A stretch of 64,000 bases of DNA from Streptomyces sp. NBC_00425. Lineage in GTDB: Bacteria > Actinomycetota > Actinomycetes > Streptomycetales > Streptomycetaceae. The stretch is taken from contig NZ_CP107928.1 in the NCBI RefSeq assembly GCF_036030735.1, positions 7,192,001-7,256,000 on the forward strand. Reading direction: 5' to 3'. Below, in pieces: positions 26,512 to 37,745 of this stretch; position 1 is the stretch's first letter; the number at the start of each line of letters is the position of its first letter. Position numbers and translations under genes: made by a program. The notes beneath the pieces were generated by a model, which searched no databases, was not told the DNA's origin, and saw nothing but the letters and a program-made list of their open reading frames with translations.

Positions 26512-26534
26512 GCCCCCCGGGGCTGCCGGGGGGC
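26512..26534 (-). terminator. terminator after thioesterase gene
   Basis: GCCCCCCGG at 26512-26520 pairs with CCGGGGGGC at 26526-26534 around a 5-base loop, 30 bases beyond the stop of the minus-strand thioesterase. Confidence 0.7.
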
Positions 26535-26565
26535 AGGGGACGCCGGGCGGCGCACCCCGCAGGCG

Positions 26566-27054
26566 TCAGCCGCCCGAGGGGAGGTGGGTCCCGTCGCCGG
26601 CGCGGACGTCGCGCAGCAGGCAGGTCAGCCGTGCGGTGCACACACGGCGTTCCTGCTCGTCGCTGATCACGATCTCGTAGGTGGCGGTGGAGCGTCCGCG
26701 GTGCACCGGCGTGGCCACGCCGGTCACCAGGCCGGAGCGTGCTCCGCGGTGGTGGGTGCAGTTCAGGTCGACGCCGACGGCGATCTTGGAGCTGCCGCCG
26801 TGCAGCATGGCGCCGACCGAGCCGATCGTCTCGGCGAGGACCGCGGAGGCGCCGCCGTGCAGCAGTCCGTAGGGCTGGGTGTTGCCCTCGACCGGCATCG
26901 TGGCGACGACCCGGTCGGCGGAGGCCTCGAGGATCTGCACGCCCATGCGGGTGCCGAGATGTCCGGCGGAGAACAGGGCGAGGATGTCCACGCCGAGCGC
27001 GGCGTACTCGTCGATGACTTCCTGCGGGAACTTCACGTGCTGCTGCTCGCCCAT
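26566..27054 (-). CDS. PaaI-type hotdog thioesterase
   Basis: A 162-residue single hotdog-fold protein. NTQPYGLLHGGASAVLAE is the PaaI-family active-site motif (HGG with the following helix), and the strands V-T-G-V-A-T-P-V-H-R-G-R-S-T complete the fold. It would hydrolyse small acyl- or aryl-CoA thioesters. ATG at 27054 begins MGEQQHVKF; an in-frame TTG nine codons upstream lacks support. It follows the FdhF-like gene on the same strand with a palindrome in front. Confidence 0.82.
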   Translation of the reverse strand: MGEQQHVKFPQEVIDEYAALGVDILALFSAGHLGTRMGVQILEASADRVVATMPVEGNTQPYGLLHGGASAVLAETIGSVGAMLHGGSSKIAVGVDLNCTHHRGARSGLVTGVATPVHRGRSTATYEIVISDEQERRVCTARLTCLLRDVRAGDGTHLPSGG

Positions 27055-27091
27055 GGGGCCCGGCTCCGTTCGTCGATACAAGTCCGGCGGT

Positions 27092-27106
27092 GACTTAAGC
27101 GAACGC

Positions 27107-27112
<6 letters not shown>
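27092..27112. promoter_or_regulatory. palindrome before thioesterase gene
   Basis: AGCGAACGCT at 27098-27107 is a near-perfect palindrome flanked by GACT and AGTC, resembling operators of TetR-type acyl-CoA regulators. It lies about 40 bases upstream of the thioesterase and overlaps the end of the oxidoreductase gene. Confidence 0.4.
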
Positions 27113-29386
<2,274 letters not shown>

Positions 29387-29669
29387 CGCGCGCTCTCCTT
29401 CGACCTGCCATGGGTGCGATACGCCCCAGATCCTCGCATGCGACGCCGACATCGAACCGGGGCGGGCCTGCGGCGGATCGTCGCCCGTGCGGTCCGGGGG
29501 CTGTCCGTGCGGCCGCGCGCCGCACGTGGCCGGGCGAGCCCGGTCCGGCGGGGGCGGGCCGGCGCACCGGGTCCGCGGGCCGGTCGGGAGGGCCGGGTCC
29601 GGGGGCGGGAATGGCGGGATCCGTGGCGGCCGGGACCGAGTGTCAGTGGGGCGTGGCAGGATCGGGGTC

Positions 29670-32396
29670 GTGGCAGAGACAGCATCGAAGAAGACCGAGA
29701 CCCCCTCCGGCGCAAGCCGTCCGCGCCTGATGCTCATGGACGGGCACTCGCTGGCCTACCGCGCGTTCTTCGCGCTGCCCGCGGAGAACTTCACCACCGC
29801 GACGGGCCAGCCCACCAACGCGATCTACGGCTTCGCGTCGATGCTCGCCAACACACTGCGTGACGAGGCGCCCACGCACTTCGCGGTAGCGTTCGACGTC
29901 TCCCGCAAGACGTGGCGTTCCGAGGAGTTCACCGAGTACAAGGCGAACCGCTCCAAGACGCCCGACGAGTTCAAGGGGCAGGTCGAGCTGATCGGCGAAC
30001 TGCTCGACGCGATGCACGTCTCCCGCTTCGCGGTGGACGGCTTCGAGGCCGACGACGTCATCGCCACCCTGACCACCCAGGCCGAGGCCGCGGGTTTCGA
30101 GGTGCTGATCGTCACCGGCGACCGCGACTCCTTCCAGCTGGTCTCCGAGCACACCACCGTGCTGTATCCGACGAAGGGCGTCTCGGAGCTGACCCGGTTC
30201 ACCCCGGAGAAGGTCTTCGAGAAGTACGCGTTGACGCCGGCGCAGTACCCCGACTTCGCTGCCCTGCGCGGCGACCCGTCCGACAACCTCCCGGGCATCC
30301 CCGGCGTCGGCGAGAAGACGGCCGCGAAGTGGATCAACCAGTTCGGCTCGTTCGCGGAACTCGTCGAGCGCGTCGAGGAGGTCAAGGGCAAGGCCGGGCA
30401 GAACCTGCGCGACCACCTCGAATCGGTCAAGCTCAACCGCCGCCTCACCGAGATGGTCCGCGACGTCGAGCTGCCGGGGTCGGTCACCGACCTGGAGCGT
30501 GCCCCGTACGACCGCACGGCCGTCGCGATGATCCTCGACACCCTGGAGATCAGGAACCCGTCGCTGCGTGAGCGGCTGCTCGCCGTCGACCCGGGCGGCC
30601 AGGAGGCCGAGGCCGCCCCGGTGATCACCGGCGGTGTGGAACTGGACGGCACGGTGCTGGGCGCGGGCGAGCTGGCCGGCTGGCTCGCCGAGCACGGCAC
30701 GCAGACCCTGGGCGTGGCCACCGTCGACGCCTGGGCGCTGGGCGCCGGTTCGGTCACCGAGATCGCCCTCGCCGCCGCCGGGGGAGCGGCCGCCTGGTTC
30801 GACCCGACGGAACTCGACGAGGCGGAGGAGAACGCGTGGGCGGCCTGGCTCGCCGCCGCCGACCGCCCCAAGGTGCTGCACGACGCGAAGGGCGTCATGC
30901 GGGTCTTCGCCGAGCACGGCTGGTCCGTCGCCGGCGTCTTCATGGACACCGCCCTCGCCGCCTACCTGGTCAAGCCTGGCCGTCGCTCCTTCGACCTGGA
31001 CGCGCTGTCCCTGGAGTACCTGGGCCGTGAACTGGCGCCGGCCGCCGCGGCCGACGGCCAGCTCGCCTTCGGCACGGACGACGGCGCCGAGGCCGAGGCG
31101 CTCATGGTGCAGGCCCGCACGATCGTGGACCTCGGCGAATCCTTCCGCGGCCGTCTGGAGGAGGTCGGCGCGGCGGACCTCCTGCGCGACATGGAGCTGC
31201 CGACGTCGGCCCTCCTGGCCCGCATGGAGCGGCACGGCATCGCGGCCGACCGGGCCCATCTGGAGGCCATGGAGCAGATGTTCGCGGGTGCGGTCCAGCA
31301 GGCCGTGAAGGAGGCGCACGCGGCCGCCGGCCACGAATTCAACCTGGGGTCGCCCAAGCAGCTCCAGGAGGTCCTGTTCGGCGAACTGGGCCTGCCCAAG
31401 ACGAAGAAGACCAAGACCGGCTTCACCACCGACGCCGACGCGCTGGCCTGGCTCGCCGGCCAGACGGACAACGAGCTGCCGGTCGTCATGCTCCGCCACC
31501 GCGAGCAGGCGAAGCTCCGTGTCACCGTCGAGGGCCTGATCAAGACGATCGCCGCGGACGGCCGTATCCACACGACGTTCAACCAGACGGTCGCCGCGAC
31601 GGGCCGTCTGTCGTCCACCGACCCCAACCTGCAGAACATCCCCGTCCGCACTGACGAGGGCCGGGCGATCCGCCGCGGGTTCGTCGTCGGCGAGGGCTTC
31701 GAGTCGCTGATGACAGCCGACTACAGCCAGATCGAACTGCGCGTGATGGCCCACCTCTCCGAGGACGCGGGTCTCATCGAGGCGTTCACCTCCGGCGAGG
31801 ACCTGCACACCACGGCCGCCTCCCAGGTGTTCGGCGTCGAGCGGGACGCGGTGGACGCGGAGATGCGCCGCAAGATCAAGGCCATGTCGTACGGGCTGGC
31901 GTACGGGCTGTCGGCGTTCGGCCTGTCCCAGCAGCTGAACATCGAGGCCGGCGAGGCCCGCGCCCTGATGGACGCCTACTTCGAACGCTTCGGCGGAGTA
32001 CGGGACTACCTGCGGCGCGCCGTCGACGAGGCGCGGGCGACCGGCTACACGGCGACCCTGTTCGGCCGCCGCCGCTATCTGCCCGACCTCAACAGCGACA
32101 ACCGTCAGCGTCGCGAGGCGGCCGAGCGCATGGCCCTCAACGCGCCCATCCAGGGCACGGCGGCGGACATCGTCAAGATCGCCATGCTCAAGGTGGACAC
32201 CGCGCTGCGGGCGGCGGACCTCACGTCGCGCATGCTGCTCCAGGTCCACGACGAAATCGTCCTGGAGATCGCCCCGGGCGAGCGCGCGGCCGTGGAGGAG
32301 CTGGTCCGCCGCGAGATGGCCGGGGCCGTCCAGCTCAGGGCCCCTCTCGACGTGTCGGTCGGCGCGGGCACGGACTGGGAGTCGGCGGCGCACTGA
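29670..32396 (+). CDS. polA: DNA polymerase I
   Basis: A 908-residue DNA polymerase I for Okazaki fragment processing and repair. The 5'-3' exonuclease domain (LMDGHSLAYRAFF, then TGDRDSFQL and GIPGVGEKTAAKW) fills the first 310 residues. The polymerase domain has TADYSQIELRVMAH, KAMSYGLAYG and the catalytic LLQVHDEIVLE. The central 3'-5' exonuclease region lacks the DxE acidic motif (LGVATVDAWALG stands there), so it should have no proofreading, as in other actinobacteria. GTG at 29670 is seven bases after CAGGAT, suggesting a leaderless transcript. Confidence 0.95.
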   Translation: MAETASKKTETPSGASRPRLMLMDGHSLAYRAFFALPAENFTTATGQPTNAIYGFASMLANTLRDEAPTHFAVAFDVSRKTWRSEEFTEYKANRSKTPDEFKGQVELIGELLDAMHVSRFAVDGFEADDVIATLTTQAEAAGFEVLIVTGDRDSFQLVSEHTTVLYPTKGVSELTRFTPEKVFEKYALTPAQYPDFAALRGDPSDNLPGIPGVGEKTAAKWINQFGSFAELVERVEEVKGKAGQNLRDHLESVKLNRRLTEMVRDVELPGSVTDLERAPYDRTAVAMILDTLEIRNPSLRERLLAVDPGGQEAEAAPVITGGVELDGTVLGAGELAGWLAEHGTQTLGVATVDAWALGAGSVTEIALAAAGGAAAWFDPTELDEAEENAWAAWLAAADRPKVLHDAKGVMRVFAEHGWSVAGVFMDTALAAYLVKPGRRSFDLDALSLEYLGRELAPAAAADGQLAFGTDDGAEAEALMVQARTIVDLGESFRGRLEEVGAADLLRDMELPTSALLARMERHGIAADRAHLEAMEQMFAGAVQQAVKEAHAAAGHEFNLGSPKQLQEVLFGELGLPKTKKTKTGFTTDADALAWLAGQTDNELPVVMLRHREQAKLRVTVEGLIKTIAADGRIHTTFNQTVAATGRLSSTDPNLQNIPVRTDEGRAIRRGFVVGEGFESLMTADYSQIELRVMAHLSEDAGLIEAFTSGEDLHTTAASQVFGVERDAVDAEMRRKIKAMSYGLAYGLSAFGLSQQLNIEAGEARALMDAYFERFGGVRDYLRRAVDEARATGYTATLFGRRRYLPDLNSDNRQRREAAERMALNAPIQGTAADIVKIAMLKVDTALRAADLTSRMLLQVHDEIVLEIAPGERAAVEELVRREMAGAVQLRAPLDVSVGAGTDWESAAH

Positions 32397-32441
32397 CCTC
32401 GACGGCCGGGCGGCCCCGCGGAGTTCGACCGGCCCGCGGAG

Positions 32442-32482
32442 GCCGGCCCGGCCCCGAAGGCCGCTCGGGCGGTCGGGCCGGC
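32442..32482 (+). terminator. inverted repeat after polA
   Basis: GCCGGCCCG at 32442-32450 pairs with CGGGCCGGC at 32474-32482. It begins 46 bases after the polA stop in very GC-rich DNA with several other partial stems. Confidence 0.45.
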
Positions 32483-33072
32483 GGCCGGTGAAGCCCGGCG
32501 GCCGGCCGGGTGTCCGGGCGCGTCTTCCCGGGTTCCGAACGGGCGGCTCGTGCCTGCGGCGGTGACCGGCCGGGCTTCCGGCAGCCGATCGGGCGGCGAC
32601 GGGACGTCCTTCACGCCTCGGGTCCGACGCGGCGTCGTCCAGGTTTTCGGCACGGCGTGGGGTCGTTCAGGGTTCCGGCGCGGTCACGGCGGGCACTGGC
32701 TCTCCGGCAGGTGGGCAGGTGGGCAGGTGGGCAGGTGGGCAGGTGGGCAGGTCTGCCGGTCGTGTCTCGGGGGCCGGCGGGGCGGGTACTCCGGGGGTCG
32801 TTGCGCGGTCCGGAGGCCGGGGCGGGTCCACGGCCGGTCGAGCGGGCTGCCTGCAGACCGGGCCGGCGGCCGTCGGCGCGGCTGCTGCGCGCGGTCGGGT
32901 GGCCCGGGCGGCCGGTGGCGCATCGCGTGCCCGCGACCGCGGGCCGGCCTGCCGGCGGTGCTCAGCCGGCACGGTCAGAACCTCGGACCGGGCGGCCCCT
33001 GCCTTCATGGACCCTCACCCGCGTGGCCCCCGAGAACAGGACCCGGCCGACTCCCGCCGCCAGGATGCGGCC
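32483..33072. other. non-coding stretch between polA and a small gene
   Basis: About 590 bases of very high GC in which no frame shows family similarity or a ribosome site. It contains the 8-bp tandem repeat listed separately. Open frames here on both strands arise from the low stop-codon frequency of GC-rich DNA. Confidence 0.55.
32711..32750. repeat. 8-bp minisatellite
   Basis: GTGGGCAG is repeated five times without error at 32711-32750, with partial copies on each side. It lies in the non-coding stretch downstream of polA. Confidence 0.9.
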
Positions 33073-33498
33073 ATGGGTATACGCCTGCTCCACCGCCGAA
33101 AGGCCCACGCACGCGTGCACGCCCCGGCAGCCGCCCGCGGGCGGCTCCGCCCCGGTGACGCTCCCTGGAGCCGCCCGCGCCCCGCCCGCGCTCCCCGGGC
33201 CGCCACTCCCCGCATTCCGGGAACCCCCGGCGCCGCCTTGCGCACGGCCGTCCTCCGGTTGCGCGGCACGGCGTTCGCCGGACTCGTGCGCCCGTCGGTG
33301 TCCCGGCTCGTCCGCCGCCTCGTCCCGCGCGGCGACGCCCGGCGGCTGTGGGCCGAGGCGCTGCACGGCCATCTGGCGCTCGCCCTCGGCGTCCTCGGGC
33401 GGCTTCGCGGACCGCGCAGGGCGGCCTCCCGCATCCCGCTATTCGTCGCGCCCCCCGCGCCCCTCACCGAGCCTGGGGACGGTGTCCTCCCACGCTGA
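33073..33498 (+). CDS. hypothetical basic protein
   Basis: A 141-residue protein, strongly basic and rich in Arg, Pro and Ala. I do not recognise a domain; the C-terminal half (GTAFAGLVRPSVSRLVRRL onward) is amphipathic helix. CAGGAT at 33061-33066 stands six bases before the ATG, the same arrangement as at polA. Its last 35 bases overlap the end of the convergent DUF4184 gene. Codon bias supports a real gene but weakly. Confidence 0.5.
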   Translation: MGIRLLHRRKAHARVHAPAAARGRLRPGDAPWSRPRPARAPRAATPRIPGTPGAALRTAVLRLRGTAFAGLVRPSVSRLVRRLVPRGDARRLWAEALHGHLALALGVLGRLRGPRRAASRIPLFVAPPAPLTEPGDGVLPR

Positions 33499-34336
33499 CC
33501 TCCGTCGGCTCCGGTTCCCCGGCGGGCCCACCGGGGGCGGCCGGACGCCACACCCGCACGCCGACGGCGTACACCAGCACCCCCAGCACCAGCCCCGATC
33601 CCGCGCCGAAACACACCGTCGGGACGAGCTCCCACGGCTTCGCGTCGCGCGCACCCCAGTAGTCCCACCAGCGCGTCGCCCGCCGCACCGCTGCGACCAG
33701 CGCGCAGCAGCCGATCACGGCGGCGGCCCACCACCGGTCCGCAGCCGACAGCACCGCGACCCCCGCCGGCTCGGCATCGGGCGTCCGGCGCACCGCGCGC
33801 ACCAGGAACGCGGCGATCACGACCGCAGCGACCGCAGACCCGCCGTACTGCAGATACCAGTACAGGGGCGAGCCGGCGATCTTCTCGCCGAGCACGGGGA
33901 ACAACCGCATGCCCCAGCGGTCGAGGTGTGTGAACGCGTCCCACACCACGTGGGTCAGCGCGCCGACCACCGCCGACACGTACCACCACAGGGCGGTGGA
34001 CGCACGGGCACGCGCGCGGGGCGCTCCGCAACGGGTCAGTGCGGCGGTCCGGCCCTGCCGGGCGCGCGGCAGCAGCGCGACCAGCGGTTCGCGCACCAGC
34101 AGCCACAGCCCCACGAGCGCCCACGCCAGCGGCACGTCGACCGTGAACACGCCGGGGAAGGAGTGCGTGACGTCGCCGAACTCCATGGCCTCGGGCAGGA
34201 CGCTCGCCGCGTAGTAGGTGAGGTCGGGGGCGAACGACCCCGCCACGAGAACGGCCGGCACCAGCCGTCCGCGGCCGGAGCCGTCGGTGCGCACGGCGGG
34301 CAGCACGGCCGCGGCATGACTCAGAGTGAACGGCAA
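33464..34336 (-). CDS. DUF4184 membrane protein
   Basis: A 290-residue polytopic membrane protein starting MPFTLSHAAAVLP, the DUF4184 signature. Conserved polar residues in DLTYY, DVTHS and HVVWDAFTHLDRWG fit the metal-dependent hydrolase-like pattern of YdjM-type proteins. Six or so hydrophobic segments are visible. No function is established for the family. Confidence 0.8.
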   Translation of the reverse strand: MPFTLSHAAAVLPAVRTDGSGRGRLVPAVLVAGSFAPDLTYYAASVLPEAMEFGDVTHSFPGVFTVDVPLAWALVGLWLLVREPLVALLPRARQGRTAALTRCGAPRARARASTALWWYVSAVVGALTHVVWDAFTHLDRWGMRLFPVLGEKIAGSPLYWYLQYGGSAVAAVVIAAFLVRAVRRTPDAEPAGVAVLSAADRWWAAAVIGCCALVAAVRRATRWWDYWGARDAKPWELVPTVCFGAGSGLVLGVLVYAVGVRVWRPAAPGGPAGEPEPTEVSVGGHRPQAR

Positions 34337-34644
34337 CGGGGCTCCCGGGGGCGGATGTCGACGGGCCGGCCGACCCGATGATCAACGACGTCCGGTGTGC
34401 GGGGCGCGGTTCCCGGGTCCTCGCCGCGTGAGCGGCCGGTGAAAACGGCGCCCGAACGGGTGCCGGTCAAAAAGAAGTTGTCGTAGGGTCGCCTGGGTCG
34501 CCGCGTCCGACGGTGTGCCGAACAGAAGAACAGAACAGCGCAAACCGCCCACGCGTGCAACCTGCGGGGCCGGTTGATCGTCACACGAGTGGCAGTTGAT
34601 TCGTCACGCGAGTGGCAACGGCGACACCGGGAGGGTCTCACTTC
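34337..34644. other. promoter region of the lytic transglycosylase
   Basis: 308 bases between the divergent DUF4184 and transglycosylase genes. TAGGGT at 34484-34489 is a possible -10. Two tandem copies of a 22-23 base element are listed separately. I see no coding frame and no recognisable c-di-AMP (ydaO-type) riboswitch sequence, which often precedes cell-wall hydrolase genes in this group. Confidence 0.5.
34573..34617. repeat. tandem direct repeat upstream of transglycosylase
   Basis: GTTGAT(T)CGTCAC-CGAGTGGCA occurs at 34573-34594 and again at 34595-34617, the copies differing by one inserted T and one A/G change. They end 27 bases before the ATG, around the expected leader, and could be paired regulator sites. 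Confidence 0.75.
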
Positions 34645-36396
34645 ATGTCGGCGCACTTCGGCACAAGGCTGCGCAAGGGAGCGGTCAACACGACCGTGGC
34701 CGCACTGGCGGTGGCGGCTCTGGCCGCGTCCCAGGCACCGGACGTCACTGCCGACACCCAGGGCAGACGGACCGCCGCTGACACCCCCGCCGCCGAGAAC
34801 GGCGCGGACCCGGGCACGGACGGCAGCGCCACCGGCAACTCGCCGTACTACACGGACCTGCCGCCCCTGCACAGCCCCAACCCGGCGCCGACCCAGAGCT
34901 CCGCCACCACTCCGGCGGGCGCCGGCACCGGTGAGGCCGGCATCCCCGCGACCGTCCTCGACGCCTACAAGAAGGCCGAGGCCCAGCTGGCGCAGGCCAA
35001 GCCGGGCTGCAACCTGCCCTGGCAACTCCTCGCCGCCATCGGCAAGGTCGAGTCGGGCCAGGCGCGCGGCGGCAACGTCACCGCCGACGGCACGACCGTC
35101 TCGCCGATCCTCGGACCGGTCCTCAACGGCAGCGGCTTCGCCAACATCAGGGACACCGACAACGGCGCCTACGACGGCGACAGCACCTTCGACCGCGCCG
35201 TGGGCCCCATGCAGTTCATCCCGTCCACCTGGGCGTGGGCGGGCCGCGACGGCAACGCCGACGGCAAGAAGGACCCCAACAACATCTACGACGCCGCACT
35301 CGCCGCCGGCCACTACCTGTGCCGCTACGGCTGGGACATGGCGACGACGTCCGGGATGCGCACCGCGATCCTCAGCTACAACAACTCCACGGACTACCTG
35401 AACACCGTCCTGTCGTGGCTGGAGTACTACCGCAAGGGCTCGCACGAGATCCCCGACGGCACCGGCACCGTGCCGACCGACCGCAGCGACGACTACACGC
35501 CGTCCTCGCCGTCCGTCCCGATGACGCCCGGCACGCCGTCGGTCCCGAGCACGCCCGGCACGCCGACGAAGCCGTCCACGCCGGGTAAGCCGACGAAGCC
35601 GTCCAAGCCCACCAAGCCGACCCCGACGCCCACGCCGGCCCCCACACCGACCGAGACGGTCCACCACCTCGAGGCCGCGGGCCCGGCGAAGATCACCGCC
35701 ATGGCGGGCGACGTCTACACGGACCGCGTCAGCGCCCGGGCGGAGACGGCGGCCGGCAAGGCCGTCGCCAAGGTGAGGATCCGCTTCACGATCGTGGGCG
35801 ACACCGACGCCGAGTTCACCGGCGGCGAGAGCGTCGCCACGATCGTCACCGACAGCAAGGGCATCGCCCTCGCGCCCACCCTCCAGGCGGGCGAGAAGAG
35901 CGGCGCCTTCACCGTCCGCGCCACCGTCCTCGGTCGTACGCTGTCCGCCCTCGACTACGCGGCCACCGTCACCCCCCGGGCCGCCGACGCCCTCGCCCGC
36001 ACCGGTGACGCCGCACTCACCTGCACCGCCGGCGGCCAGTTCGCCGCGCCCGTCGAGGTGAAGGCCACGTACAAGGGGGCGGCGGCGGACAAGGTCGCGG
36101 CCACGGCCACCCTGGTCAAGTCGGCCGACGACCCGACCACGAACGACAAGGGCCCCTACTTCAAGGACGCGGCCGGCAACCCCGTCCGCACCCTGGACCT
36201 GCAGACGGACGCCGACGGCCTGCTGCGGCTGCCCCAGCTGTACGCGGACGACACCGCCGGCGTCTACCTGCTGCGCATCACCACCACCGGCGGAGCCGTC
36301 CTCACGGTCGAACTGACCGTCACGGCCGCCGAGACGTCGACGCCGACCCCCGCACCCGTGGAGTCGGAGCCGGAGGCGACGCCCTCCGCCTCGTAG
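34645..36396 (+). CDS. secreted lytic transglycosylase with Pro/Thr linker
   Basis: A 583-residue exported protein. After an N-terminal hydrophobic signal segment and a disordered stretch comes a transglycosylase SLT_2 (MltB-type) domain at about residues 95-260, with catalytic Glu in AIGKVESG and the PMQFIPSTW motif. Next is a linker of PGTP and KPTKP repeats, and then two Ig-like beta domains to the end. It would cut peptidoglycan glycan strands outside the cell. GGGAGGG precedes the ATG at 34645 by nine bases. Confidence 0.88.
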   Translation: MSAHFGTRLRKGAVNTTVAALAVAALAASQAPDVTADTQGRRTAADTPAAENGADPGTDGSATGNSPYYTDLPPLHSPNPAPTQSSATTPAGAGTGEAGIPATVLDAYKKAEAQLAQAKPGCNLPWQLLAAIGKVESGQARGGNVTADGTTVSPILGPVLNGSGFANIRDTDNGAYDGDSTFDRAVGPMQFIPSTWAWAGRDGNADGKKDPNNIYDAALAAGHYLCRYGWDMATTSGMRTAILSYNNSTDYLNTVLSWLEYYRKGSHEIPDGTGTVPTDRSDDYTPSSPSVPMTPGTPSVPSTPGTPTKPSTPGKPTKPSKPTKPTPTPTPAPTPTETVHHLEAAGPAKITAMAGDVYTDRVSARAETAAGKAVAKVRIRFTIVGDTDAEFTGGESVATIVTDSKGIALAPTLQAGEKSGAFTVRATVLGRTLSALDYAATVTPRAADALARTGDAALTCTAGGQFAAPVEVKATYKGAAADKVAATATLVKSADDPTTNDKGPYFKDAAGNPVRTLDLQTDADGLLRLPQLYADDTAGVYLLRITTTGGAVLTVELTVTAAETSTPTPAPVESEPEATPSAS

Positions 36397-36588
36397 GTCC
36401 GGGCGGCCGGGCGCACCCGCCCGCACGCGGTCCACACCGCCTCCGCACGACGACGGCGGCCCCTCTCCGCACCGAGGGGCCGTCGTCGTCGTGTCCGACG
36501 TGTTCTCATCTCGCGCGCCCGTTGCTACGGTGCCCGACCTGACGCCTTGTCAGCTCTCTGCGGAGTTCCGCCGCTTCAGGAGGCCCCG

Positions 36589-36723
36589 ATGCGCGCTCTG
36601 ATCGCCGCCGCGACCGGCCTCGCCCTCGCGCTCGCCCTGGTGTTCACCCTCACCGCGGTCGGCGCCCCGGCCGGACGGACCTCCCCGAAACCCCTCCTGA
36701 CGACCGTCCCCGCCCACCCCTGA
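36589..36723 (+). CDS. small SPW_0924-type membrane peptide
   Basis: A 44-residue peptide (MRALIAAATGLALALALV at the start) with one hydrophobic segment and a short tail ending TTVPAHP. AGGAGG is seven bases before the ATG, and the gene sits 29 bases before the DUF3068 gene, a pairing I recall from other streptomycetes. It is too short for routine gene finding. CTGAC-gcctt-GTCAG at 36539-36553 upstream is a candidate operator. Confidence 0.75.
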   Translation: MRALIAAATGLALALALVFTLTAVGAPAGRTSPKPLLTTVPAHP

Positions 36724-36752
36724 CCGCACCACCGCCCGCGAAGGAGGCCCGG

Positions 36753-37745
36753 ATGCGCCGCAAGACAAGCCTGATCCTGCTCGCCCTCGCCGTGTTCTTC
36801 GCGGCGCTCTCCCCGCTGATGCGCTGGTACGCCTTCCCGCGCCTGGCCAAGATCCCCGCGAACGAGTACCAGACGATGGTCCTCGAGGCCAGGAACGCCA
36901 CCCTCCTCGACTACGCCAGCCTGACCGCCCGCACCGTCCCCAAGGTCACCATCGTGCAGACCCTCAGGGGCGACGTCGAAGCCTCCGAGAAGATCGAGAA
37001 GACGGCCGGCCGGGACGTCGTCGTCTGGGACGGCCTGTCCTACGTCCAGGGACCCGACGGCAAGATGGTCTCCGAGGTCCCCGAGCGCTACATCTTCGAC
37101 GCCCACACCCAGGAACCCGTCCACGCCACCGGCGAGATGGTCGACGGCGACCCCGTCCGCCGCAAGGGCATCGAGTTCAAGTGGCCCTTCCTGACGGAGA
37201 AGCGCGACTACGAGTACTTCGACGCCCAGACCCGCACCAGCGCCCCCATCCACTACCGGGGCACCCGGACCTTCCGCGGCCTGAAGGTCTACTACTTCGA
37301 GCAGACCGTCCCCTGGACCCAGGTCGCCATGCCCAAAACGATGCCGGTCAAGGGCATCACCCCGGCGGACATCGCCAAGACCGGCACCACCCGCTGGTAC
37401 ACCACGGTCCGCAAGTTCTGGGTCGAGCCCGTCACCGGAGCACCCGTCAACGGCGAGGAGATCCACCAGGAGGAACTGCGCGGCGGCACCCTCCTCGGCG
37501 GCCGCGCCAAGGTCACCGCGTTCGCCGGACACGTCAAGATGCGTGAGGACTACATCGACCACACGGTGTCCGTCGTCAAGGCCAACCGCACCCTGGTCCT
37601 GCTGCTGACCTCCTACCTGCCGTGGGGCTTCCTCCTGCCGGCCGTCCTGCTCCTGTCGCTCTCTCTCTGCCTGGAGGCCCGCGCCCGCCGCCCCCGGCCG
37701 CCCGCGCCCGCCGCCCCCGCCGCACCACAGCCGGTCACCGCCTGA
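36753..37745 (+). CDS. DUF3068 membrane protein
   Basis: A 330-residue protein with an N-terminal transmembrane segment (residues 7-23), a large extracytoplasmic beta-rich domain and a C-terminal transmembrane segment followed by an Ala/Pro-rich cytoplasmic tail. This is the DUF3068 layout; mycobacterial relatives are porin-like or envelope-associated. GGAGG precedes the ATG. It is probably transcribed with the preceding small peptide. Its stop overlaps the end of convergent hrpB by 11 bases. Confidence 0.85.
   Translation: MRRKTSLILLALAVFFAALSPLMRWYAFPRLAKIPANEYQTMVLEARNATLLDYASLTARTVPKVTIVQTLRGDVEASEKIEKTAGRDVVVWDGLSYVQGPDGKMVSEVPERYIFDAHTQEPVHATGEMVDGDPVRRKGIEFKWPFLTEKRDYEYFDAQTRTSAPIHYRGTRTFRGLKVYYFEQTVPWTQVAMPKTMPVKGITPADIAKTGTTRWYTTVRKFWVEPVTGAPVNGEEIHQEELRGGTLLGGRAKVTAFAGHVKMREDYIDHTVSVVKANRTLVLLLTSYLPWGFLLPAVLLLSLSLCLEARARRPRPPAPAAPAAPQPVTA

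Noticed and set aside
32550-33158. 202-residue frame through the 8-bp repeat
   Set aside because: It reads the minisatellite as a Trp/Gly/Gln repeat and has no other coding evidence.
34337-34644. c-di-AMP (ydaO) riboswitch before the transglycosylase
   Set aside because: The conserved blocks of that riboswitch are not visible; only direct repeats are present.
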